Source: Dromaius novaehollandiae (Eukaryota; Chordata; Aves; Casuariiformes; Dromaiidae). From it: a stretch of DNA of 64,000 nucleotides. Each line of letters starts with the position of its first letter. The stretch's first letter is position 1. Below the pieces are notes generated by a model. The model did no database searches. It was not told where the DNA came from and saw only the letters and a list, made by a program, of their open reading frames with translations. Made by a program: the position numbers and the translations under genes. The DNA is taken from contig NC_088099.1 in assembly GCF_036370855.1 (NCBI RefSeq), positions 23,341,501 through 23,405,500 on the forward strand, read 5' to 3'. Below are positions 48,301-60,300 of the stretch, piece by piece.

Positions 48301-51300
48301 ATAATAATAAACATGTGGTTTCCCAGTCCTGCAGACCACAGTTAAGCATTAAACTATTGTGTTTTTTTTCAAGGCTAAGTTCATGGGGGTTGCTTGCCAT
48401 GTGAGCAGTGTTTAGTAGCCTGCAATTGGCTTATCAAATTAATTTTTCAACTGTACATGTGACAGCCAGCAGGAATACTGACGGCTCATTAAAACACTGC
48501 TCCAAGGTCCAGATCAGCTGCACTGGAATACTCGGATTCAAATTCTACAGATAAAGACTTTTACAGAGTATTTTTCTTTAGCCAGCTTAACAGCAATTCA
48601 ACAGGGGTGTGTAATTACCACTTTTCTCTGTAAAGAGCAAATACCTCTGCACATACTTGCTTCCCCTTTCATTTTAATACCAAGCTAGCTAACTGATAGG
48701 GGGCTTTCCATAGGTTTTTCTCCCATTCAATTTGTTGTTACATTTGAGAGAGCCTCAGATTCAGTCCGTGTGAAAACAAAGGGCCAGAGAAAAGGGAAAT
48801 GTTACTTGGTGGCTCGGAAGCTTCCCATTTCAATCCCACTGGGTATGTGCAATGCTGTGAATAAGGTGTGCTCTAAAAATAACAACACATTTCAGCTGGC
48901 AGCCTGCAGGCCAGGTCCCTCCTGCAGGATGCATCCCTTCAACCCGCGAGTTTGTTCTCCCTACCTCCCCAGCCCCAAATGCCTCCTCTTCTCTGCCACG
49001 CTTATCTGAAAACTGGGCCGGCAGCTGCCGCTTGCAGAGGTGGAAGTGCGAGGGTGCCCCGCTCCCACGGCGGGCAGCAGAGCCTGCCAGCCACACGTGC
49101 AGGGGAGAAAGGGACCCAGCTGTGCCACCCCCTGGATGAACGCCCTGCGGCAGCAAAGCTGCTGGAGGAGGAAAAGGCAAATCCACCATCTCCTTTGGTG
49201 GCTACTGCATTTTGCACAGAGCCCTGCTTTGGTGGGGTGTGCCAAGAAAGGTAACTGGCTTGAGTCACTCTGGAGAGATGAGTGGGGACGTTCCTAGGTT
49301 ATGGATGTTGAATAATCTTAGATATGAGATAAGCACCAGTCCTCCTCATGCCAAGGCCTTTCTGTGTATCACTAGAGGCAGCTGGTATCATATGAGGATC
49401 CTAAGCTAAAATGCAAATTTTAGGTGCTCTCTGACTTATGTTGGGAATTCCAGGTTCCCAATCTCCCTAAATATCATGTTAGATATTTCCCTTTTTCTGG
49501 ATCTGCACTTAGGAATGTAACACGGGACTGCGGATTCCCCTACACGGTCAGACACTCAAAGCTGTGCACAAGTCCTGTGTGGTTCCTCAGTCTCTGCTGA
49601 ACAGAGCCTTGCCTCTGTGCACCATTATTAATGGGGATGTCAGTATTGCTAATCACACAGGGATTTTATGAGGATCAGACCATAAATAAAGAGTAGGCAG
49701 TATGGGACCTGTGCTATGTGTATAGACAACATTTTGATTTTCCTGTCTGCTTTCACCATTAGCTGCTCCTGTACTCCAGAAACCTACGGGCCTCACTGTG
49801 CCTTGAAATTCGATGACTGCCAGGGAGGATCTGAGACTCTCTGTGAGCACGGCATCTGCGTAGATGCAGAGAGGGATCAGGCTAACACGGTAAGGAACAA
49901 TGTATTCGGCCCATCATACAGCACAGCAAGGAGAAGCAATGAATAATCGTGAGCACCGCAAAGCTGTGTAGCAAACACTGTTGCTGAAAGACAGCAAGAA
50001 GTGCCACTGTACAAAATAACCTAACCTCTCTGTTGTCCGAAGGACAGCAGAAAGAACTGAAAATGCCTTGTGTCTTGTTAGAGGTACTGTCACAGCATCA
50101 GATCTACTATTACATCCATAGGGGGCTTTGGAATTTTCTTTGAATATTCAAAGTCTTATTAGAAACATAATATTTTTTGTGTTCATTATTTGGGGATTTC
50201 ACTACTAAGTTGCTACAATATCTTTATTATCTAAATGATTGAGCAGGACAAACATCATGAACTACGGAACTTTATTACCAGTGGTCTGAGAGCCACCAAC
50301 GTGCTGCTGCGCGGCTGCTGCTGCTTGCGTTTGGTGCTCTGCACTCTCACTTTGACTCAGTCTCTGGGCTTGGGCCTGGGCTCTCCAGGTGTCTGCACTG
50401 GGTGGATGCTAGTGCACTCTTGAATGGCCCTCTGGAGAAAGCCAGCTAATTCTTTGGGGGAGAAGGTCTGGGTACAGGGTGTTTACTCCAAGCAGACATG
50501 TGAAGATGCGAGCTTTGGCTCTTTCAGAGCAGCCCTCTAAAACTACCCCAGCAGGCCCTGTGTTCCTTAATGCTTCTATACACCCATGCCCCAGCCCAGG
50601 CACACCACACATGTTCTTGGTGCTATGATATAAAATCACTCCTTTGATCAATTTGTTAAAGTTGTCATAATTCATCACTTCCTTTTTTCTTTCCATTTTT
50701 GTGGAGAAAGCTTTTCCAAAATGTTCCGTGTTGACTCTGCTTTCGTGGCAGTCAATAATAAAACTCCCTTTAGCTTTAATTATAGCAAAGTTAGATAAAT
50801 GCTGAAATCTGGCCATTAGTGAAGTTTACAAGAGATAAAATTGTTGCTCTCAAAGAAAATGTAGATTTTTAATTTATCAGCTCTGCACATTACACAGATT
50901 ACTGAACAATTTGCTTAAAAGAAAAAAGCCAGATTGATTTCAGGTTGCTTACATTGATCTCTTTACTCTGGATACAAAGCAAGTTGATAATTTTAAAATT
51001 GTTTTTAGGTACAGTTTGTAAGTGCTGTTTATCTTTCTCTGGAAGATTTGGGGTAAATTACAAGTTTCTTCTATGAACGAAATGAATCAGTTCCTTCCAT
51101 AATCCAAATAGTTTAACTCAGAGGAAGAAATACACTGAGAAAACTACCTGAGAAAAAAACTTAAAAACAGAATGTGCAAATCATGTAGCGCTCTGAAAAC
51201 TTTCCTGCAATTAGCTATCATTCAGAAGGCATTTTAAAAAAATGCTTCCTCTGGCCTTTTTCTTGGTCATTCTTCTAACCATCTTAAACACATAATGTGA

Positions 51301-54300
51301 TGTTTGCCATGGCAGCCCAAGTACCACTGCATCTGTGACGTGGGCTGGATGTCGCCTCCAGGCAGCCCTGCCTGCAGCGCCGACTTGGATGAATGCAGCC
51401 TCCCGAACCGCCCGTGCTCGCAGAATCCGCCTGTGCAGTGCCACAACACGCTTGGCTCCTACATGTGTGGGCCCTGCCCCGCAGGTAGCGCGTCCTTCCT
51501 TGCTTGGGGGCAGGTGGCAGCAGGCAGTCCTGCCTGTACTTCACAAACACAGACTCAGGATCAATGTGGGAGTAACTGGGTAAGATGCCTTAGTCTGTAC
51601 TCTACAGAGCAGATGTCTACAGGTTGTGTCTTCTCTAGCTAATGTAGGCAGAAGGGTCTAGTACATGATTTATCCCATCCCAAGGTGAGCATCTCAGTAG
51701 GCCCAAGCAATTGTATTCTTTGTTTCTTTCCACTGACTTTAATGGGAGTTTAGGATGACTAGATTGGGGTAGGTAGGATGAATCCTACCCACTATGTTTA
51801 GGGCTACTTCCATGTCTGTATGCTCACTGCCCTAAGGCATAACTAACAATTTAATAGTCTCTTCAAGCCTTAAAATCTATGACTAATCTTCCTGAATCAG
51901 GTAGGTAGCGTGTGTAAGAGGTGAATGTGAGGATTTGAAGTATTTAGCCAGAGTTAGAAAGAGCCTTTGCTGCAAATTGTGCATGCATATGCTAAATCAG
52001 AATTGCCTCATCTTTAGGTAAAAGTGTGTTTGGTCCTGGAATATCCAGAATGCATTTAAAATAAAGAGTTCTCACACACACCTCCTCCCTATTGTGTTTG
52101 TTACCTGCTTTGCAGAGCAGCTTTAATTTGCATCAGTTAAGAGAGGGACAGTTCTTATTCACTTGTGTTATTGAAGTGAAATTCAGAAGTAGTATCTTTC
52201 TGTGCTAAGAAAGATACAGTCAGAGAAGAAAAGGTCAGGCATTTTCCACCTTAATGTCTCTCTTGTGCTCCTTTTCAGGCTGGCAAGGAAACGGCTACAG
52301 TTGCCAAGACATTGATGAGTGTGAAAGTAATAATGGAGGCTGCTCAACAGCACCAATGGTTCAGTGTATCAACACAATGGGATCCTTTCACTGTGGGCTC
52401 TGTCCACCAGGTAAAATAATGGGTTTTATGCTGATAAAATCATGGACTGGCTGAAAACATGTAGATTCAGCACATTTGAGCCTATGTTTCATGGTATATT
52501 TAAGACGCTGTGGTTTGTTTTTATGTAGAAAAGTATCATAGGCTCAAAGCAATACTGTAATATAGCACCCAGAGTCACTCTTTGAATGCTGCCTAAGGAA
52601 GCAGCATTTCCACTGCAGTGCAGATAGAACAGTGGAAGTGGAAATTTGTGACTATATAGTTTGTGGTTTATTGATTTAAATGCTTTATGAGATGCATGCT
52701 ATCAATGGTAGAAATACTAGCAAGAAAAAGTGTTTCTAATGGACCTCCTCTACTCTAAATGGCCATAGACTGCAGCTCGTGAATGTTCTCAGTCACTGAG
52801 CGCTGAAGGGCTGTCACCATGCCTCGGCAGAGCTGTGGGGTGGATCCTGGGCCAGGCCCTGAGGAGCGCTGCTGCAGTGCCAGGGTCCTGGTGAGTCCTG
52901 CAGCGGGACAGCTCCACGTTCAAAGCTGCCCGCAGCCCCGGCTGCTGCAGCTGCCCCGCTGTGCCAATGCGGCTGGGTGCCAGATCCCAAGGGAGGCAGC
53001 ATGCGGTGGCTGACACCTGAGCTCCTATGGTCTCACCCTGACCTCACCTGTATTTAATAGTACCAATATATATATTTTTATATATATATACACACACACA
53101 CACATACACATAATATATATATTATATATAATATACTGCTTTTCTAAAATGGTGTAAGGCTTCAGGTATAATCCACTCCTGCAGTGTAGGAACCACAATG
53201 AATACGCCAGGTTTTACTCCAGTGGTTATCCTGACCTTTTAACTGTAGAAGACTGATTTTACACCATAAACTAGCGTGTCTCTCACCATATGATTGTTTT
53301 GCTGTTGATCTCAGAGAACATGGTTTGTTACAGACTAACTAAGATTTTACTCTGAACAGGTTATGAGGGAGATGGACAAACATGTACCCAGGTTGATATC
53401 TGCTCAATGAGTAATGGAGGGTGCCATCCTTTGGCAACTTGTACCTCTGGTCCAGGTATGGTGCCTTTTTAAGGACTGTGAGTAATATCAGTGTGAATCT
53501 TGAAGAGGGTTTGATTAGACTGTACCCACTTTGTAGCAACATATTTATATTGCAGCCCCTTCTGCGCAGTCTGTTTTGCCTTACCCAAGGGAAAGTACAG
53601 GCAGGTCAGCTAAAACCGGCAGGCCTTTGTGCAGACACTGACAGCAACATATTCATGCTCCACCATCAGGGAACTGCAGATTTCCTCATATGGATGTGGA
53701 GATTTTCACCATTTCCCTTCTATGTGGTTTTCTAGTTTCAGCTGCATTTACCATTCTTCTCTGTTCCACAAATACCCTCTGACTGCTTCCACCACTTCCT
53801 GCAAAGCTGACCTTGGGCTCTGAGATACCCACGTCAAAGCAATGCTGGTGATCTTTTCATGATCAAACTGAACACTGACTGGGGAAGGTACCAAAAGAAA
53901 AAATAACTTAAAATTATATAAAGGCTCTGCTTCAAAATGTGAAAGACTTTCACTGACAAGGTTGGCGTTGTCATTGTAACAAGGACTGAAATAGTTACTG
54001 TATCTCTTCTGTCTCATCTCCCAAGGGGCAATGCCATTTTGTTCCTGCACGTCTGGGTACACGGGGAGTGGATATGGGCCAAACGGGTGCTCCCCTCTCA
54101 GTGATATCTGTCAGCTGCAAAACCCTTGCACAAATGGACAGTGTTTGGTAAGTGCTGGACCCTCCATAGTCGGAGAAAATGTGATGTGGATATAACCACT
54201 AACACCAAGGAGACTGGTGGGACTGAAATCTGAGCGCGGACACATCAAAGATAATGAGGCAAGGTCAGTGGGGAGCGAGAAATCAACTGACCTATCTGGG

Positions 54301-57300
54301 GAAATTAGAGGAGTTTCTGGGCACACAAGGCAATTCTTCATGTCTGGAGTAGAGGCAGCAATCTTAGGCACTAATGAGCAGGATGCCACTAATGAGCTGG
54401 AGAGGTAGCAGGACCCTAGGACAGTGACAGGATGCTGGTAGGGAGAGCTGATGAATGGCTGTCCCTGGTGGGACAGGGAAGGAATTTACCATCTTGGATC
54501 ATGGAGGAGTTACCCATAGTAATAAAACCAACATGTCTGATGACCCCCAAATCTAGTACAGTTACGTGTTTCTGTTCTTCTTTTCATCTTTCTGTTCTTC
54601 TGTTCATCTTCTGAGAGTCTCCCTTGAGTCTCAGGCTGTGTATATGGACACAGAGGGGTGGCTTCACAGTTGTATTCCTACTGGTGGCTGAGCATTTCTG
54701 TCCTTCACTGATCAGTGATGTGAATTCATTCTCATGCATAGTGACTGTTTAGTTTGTCCACATAGACTCTATGAACGCTTTGTCTCCCTGAATTGGTGTG
54801 CTGCGTCCAGGGAAGTCCACGCTGCCGACCTGGGGATTTTGATAATTCTTTTGTGGAGGATATTTATTATGATGGTTTTGGAGATATGTTAGCAAGTGTT
54901 ATATTTGTTGTTCCGGTAGACTCTGATCCTGTTCATCCACATCTGCCTGCAGATATCCTCCTTTTGATGATCCTGGGAGGCAGGGGGGAAATGGGGCATA
55001 TGACACATTATCTCCTCCTTCTCCCACTTTCTGTGTTAATGGAGATGATCTCCTCATCCCCACTCCACCCCTCGCCATCACCCCTCATCCTCTCTTCCAT
55101 AGGTACCTACTGTCTTTTGTCTCAGATATTGAAGGAGCCTTCTGTGCCCAGATCTCATCTACTTTTTCTAAATATATCAGTCAGTCTGATAAAAGATATG
55201 ACCTCTTCCCGCAAATGTTTCCTAACACACAACCTTAGACTATCATGATTACAACACTACTACTTAAAGATAATGAAGTAGTCAGATGCTCCAGTAATGG
55301 GACTACAGAAGTATATAATTAAATAGAGGAACACAAAAACTATATTTGTCCAGCATAATGACAGATGAAATGTAATGTTAATTAAATATCAGGCAGTCCA
55401 GATCAGAAGGCACCTTTTTATCTTCTAAAGCACCATTCTAGCCATAAATTAAATATACAGAAAAAAGACTTTTCCATCATAGTGAAAATGTCTGTTCAAG
55501 ATACAGAGGGTATGAACACAGAATGAGAAAGGAAATAGTAGGGAATATAGTACATTCATTTTATGGCATCGAAGGCAGGATTGTTAGCACATACCTTGAA
55601 ATACCATGTTCTGCTTTTCCTGTAAAAAATAAGGAAAGAAGATATAAGAAATTAAAACAATTAGAGATATGGAAAGACTTGCTTATAAGGAGAAGTAGTA
55701 AAGGTTGAGACAAAAGAAAATGTAAGGAAGGAAAAAGAGAAATACAGAATAAGTAATAACAGAGAAGGCAATGAAAATGTTCCTGTTTAATATCCCTCAA
55801 GGTGAAAAGGCAAGTACCAGCCAATGTAACTGAAATGTAGACTTCCCAGAGAACAGGCTTGGAATGATTTATAAACCACTGTTATCTTGGCTTGTTATTT
55901 ATAAGGTTTAGATAATCAGACTGATTTATTTCTAGGGTGATCATTTCAAAGCCAAGCAAACAATTTATGAATGGCTAAATAAATACAGAATACAGATTCT
56001 GACTTTTTAAAAAGTAATTTGAAATGGCTCTGCAAAGAAATAACTTAATAGAAAAAGCAAAGAGCTACATAATCTGGTTAAGCTTTGGGTTTATTTTGGT
56101 ATTCACCAATTACCATCAAGACCATTAAATGCCAAATTATTTATTTCTTTGCTCTGAAATCTCCACATAAAATGAGTGTAAACATCAGCCTTTCTGATTC
56201 CTTTAGATGATCCATGTTTGTTGAGTTTATTGCATTTGTTTATACCTGCAGGCAACGATCTCCGGATATTTCTGTGTGTGCAATGGGGGCTGGACGGGCA
56301 CTAACTGCACGGAGAGTATCGACGAGTGCGCTAGCAACCCGTGCCAGAATGGGGGCAGCTGCACCGATGGGGTCGGCGGGTACTCGTGCGAGTGCACCAG
56401 TGCCTGGACGGGGCCGCAGTGCCAGCATGCCCAACATGGTATGGCGGGTGGCCCTCTGCAGCGGAGAGGGGCGCCAGGCTCCCGCGAGCCCGTGCTCCGC
56501 GTGGGTCACCAGCACGTGGGTTGGCACCAGATCCAAACGGAAAACTTGGAGCAGTGGAGCGCAGGTCCCAGTCCAAAGTCCCCGGAGGCAGAGTTTGGTC
56601 AAAGTGCGCCTGTTGAGCAGTAAGAGCCCGACACCAGGGCCGGGTTGTAGGCCCACTGGCCTTGACTAGACACCAGACATCCTAAAGTCAGATTTCTGCT
56701 CCCAAGAAGTGATATTCCAAATCCTGAATGTGTCAACACTAAGCCAAATGGGAGAGATGATTTGATAGGAGAGCAGATTTACAGGGGGATATAACATTAT
56801 TTCTGTTTTGTGCATGCTGTTTTTTTTGTTCATTGCAAAGCTGAAAGATCCTGACATTTTTAGTTGATGTGAAAAACCAGAAAAGGTTTATAAACAGAAA
56901 TGTAATGAAAGAAAAGTTACCCATGAGGCTGGGGGACTTGGAGTTTTATAAAGTGACTACAAGGTCCTGCCTTTAGCATTATTTCTCAACATCGTTTTTT
57001 TGTTTGCTTGCTTTTGAAGTTTTTTTGGTTGTTTTTTTGCCATAAATTTTAATTAAACAAGGTCAAGATAGCATTCCAGTGGGTGTCCCTGTGGCATTCA
57101 TCTGTCAGATGACTCGTATTTATTGCAGGTTGCTGTGAAGAAAGCAGATTATTAATTTTGCACAGAATACAGAATGTAAACCTTTCATTGAGCCACTGTG
57201 AAATCTGTTCTGTTTTATAGGTATTTCAGGTTCCTTCCTATTTTCTTTTATTTTCTGATCAATATTTTTTATTATTAAGCATATATATATGGAAGAAGTA

Positions 57301-60300
57301 ATTTTTTAACTATTCATAAGAGAAAGGATAGAAGACCAGTTTCTGCCCAGTGAGAAATTTTAATGTATCAACCTTTTAGCTCCTAATCAAGGGGAAAAAA
57401 TAAATTTTATGATATGATAGTTCTGAATCTGATTCAGAAATGGTGAAGTATTTTGGGTGGACATTTCAAATAAAATTATATTTTTACTATTCTCAAGCCC
57501 AAATATTTCATTTCAAATTGCTGAGGAGAATTGAATATTTCATTAGCATCAGTTGAGTGTTAAATTGCAGCTGCTTGTTTTACGGCTCTATCTTCATTGT
57601 ATTTTGGGCACTTTACAGCCATATTTTTCCCCAGCAGTTTAGGTTTCCCACTCCACAGCTCACATTCATCAAATGGCTCAGTGAGACAAAGAGACCACGG
57701 TATATCAGAAGCAGTGTTATCAGGCCCAGAAATCTGATCCTAAAGGATAAATAGGACTATGAAACATCTGAAGAACTGCAATGATACACCACTCTTGATA
57801 AAGACAGCTTTATATCATGTTAGCTTCAAAATATTATTTCAGTGTAGGTGAAAAATTGGAATATTTCAATTTAGAGCTAGCTTTCTGGAAACAAACTACT
57901 TTATGGACATTTTCCTGAGACAGAACATCTTTTGATAGAATTTTGACAGAATTCACATATTCCACCTGAAAAATCTTTATTCTTCTTCCGGGAACTACTT
58001 TTCTCTGAAAGAGTAATTTTGCTCATTTTTCCTTTGGTGTCATTCCACTTTAGAGGAAAGCCTAAAAAGAGTGCCTTATAGAAGTATCTTTCACCCTTGT
58101 TTTAAATGTTTAGCAAGCCAAAGCTATGTTAGAAAGTTTGGTTTTATTGCAGTCTATATAGTGACAGCACAAATTAGTTAACTTAATTTAATCTCTCTTC
58201 CTGCAGTTTGTGGAGGATACCTCTCGGGCTCCAGAGGGACCTTCAGTTACCCCAACAACCCAAGCAGCCAGCGGTATGATAATGGAGTCAGCTGTGCTTG
58301 GGTTATTCAAACTGATCCTAACAAGGTAAAATAGAGCTCAGGTTAAAGAAACTCTCTCTCTGCGGGACCCCTCAGCTTGCTGGAGCACACACAGCCGTTC
58401 TCATGCCGCGTATTCTAATATCACGATCCAACCTCCTCAGAATAAAGAGCTTTCCAAAAAGAGTAAGTTTTAGGTTCTTATGAGCCTTCAGATTCCTGAG
58501 CCTAAGAATTTGCCTGGGTTCCGTTTTCAAGGTTTCCAAGTTTTTTTTGCTGAAGGTTATAATTTATTTATTCCTACAATCACTATCTCCAAAAATGAGG
58601 CCTTAAGAAAACACACCAAGTGATTGGAGATTTCTAATAAATTTGTGAGAGCTGACATCACCTACCACCACCTATAGAAGCCGTGTCTTACACAGCTTTA
58701 GACTGTCAATGGCTGCATGAGAAATGCTCCACAGTTGGTTCATGGGTTAAGTGACCCCCAGAACAATTTTCTGTTTCTGATTTCTGAGCCCCTGAAATGT
58801 GGAATGCTGAATTCATATAGTCAATGGCTTTGTGCAATGAAAAGTATTTGATCTTTTTAAGGATTAATTTTAAATGTTACACTCAAGTGCATATTCTGAT
58901 GCTGATTAGCAATTAACATTTCTACTTGGGTTATAACTAGCAACTATTAAACACGTTATTCACCCTTTAGCATGGCACTTCGTGCTTGGGATCTAAATGT
59001 TTGATCTATTTTTGTCATTGCAAGGGAATGAATTAAGTAGTTTTATAAAGCTCTAGTGATTTATACAGCATTATATACTGTAATATATACTGTATAAACT
59101 GCTAGTGGTTTACACAGCGTTATATGCATGTGACAGATCCTCTGCTTTAAGTATGAGAGCCATCAGAGTCTTCAGCAGAGCTATATTTAAGGACATCAGT
59201 GGGGGATCTGAACTAATGTAAAGCTGTGTATGCCACTATTTGTCTAGAGTGGGTTTATAAGACACAGAATTGATATGCCCAAAAAATCATTTCATTTTTA
59301 ATTCCCATGACAATATTTCAGCCATAGAAAGGGTGAGATATTTGAACTATCTCACATGAGAAAACACCATGGGAAACCCAGAATAAAATATTTTATTCTC
59401 TATTTCAAGCCTTTCACACTGTAGTATATAGCACACACAGGCAAATGGTAATAATTATTAGTTTATAGGAAGAATATTCTTTCCAGACAACTTCCCTGTC
59501 CAAATTCTTTCCTACTTTCTTGTGTTTTGACCCTTGAGATTCTGTAATATCTTCTTCAATCTTGGATCTTTTCAGGTAATGGCTCCAAAGTTTGTGGATG
59601 CTTACAATTATATGAACAAGTGTACCTGCTTCGTGCAGAGTTACTGCATAAAGAGTATCTCAGCAGATGGACAAAGAGTGATTTCATATTTTGCTACTTC
59701 CTGTTAGATTCTGCATATTAGTTTCCTGTTCTTCCAACTGGAGGCAAGTAATGACTGCAGCTCCGACTTCCTTCAAATTCATGATGGGTCGTCAGCATCA
59801 GCACACATGCTGGGGAAATACTGTGGCTCCTCGCCTCCTGCAGAGCTTTCCAGTTCCCACCACTCCCTGTATTTTTGGTTCTATTCAGACCACACCATTA
59901 CAGCTGGAGGTTTCACCATTCAGTGGGAATCTCGGGATCCTGGTAAGTTTGATGTAATCTCAAGTAATCCAGCATCTTCACTGCTGTGGAGCAAACTGAA
60001 TGATTTATTTTCCCCATTAGGAAAAAATCAGTAGCAGTAGGACAGTATTTTACTAACGAGTGAGGTTGAAATGTTAACTCGTGTTATTTTTAGATGTTAA
60101 AACTGCAACTTTAGACCTCTGCATGAATAATTTTCTGCTGGTATCTTACCTTAGCTTTTAAGGCTGCTTTATGCGTCTTGTGAGGAGTCCCCCAAAGTGC
60201 ATGCATTCCTGGAGATATTGTTCTTTTAATTAATCCTCATTTCTCTCAGAAGTAGCTGGTATTTTGAGCAGGGAAGTTACCCTTTTTTTGCCTTTTACAG

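Noticed and set aside
48830-49300. Overlapping open frames on both strands in CUBN intron 6
   Set aside because: They follow from low stop-codon frequency in GC-rich DNA, mutually overlap, and show no known domain.
56240-56656. Minus-strand open frames of 138 and 81 codons opposite CUBN exon 12
   Set aside because: They are shadows of a GC-rich exon; the + strand encodes a perfect EGF domain.
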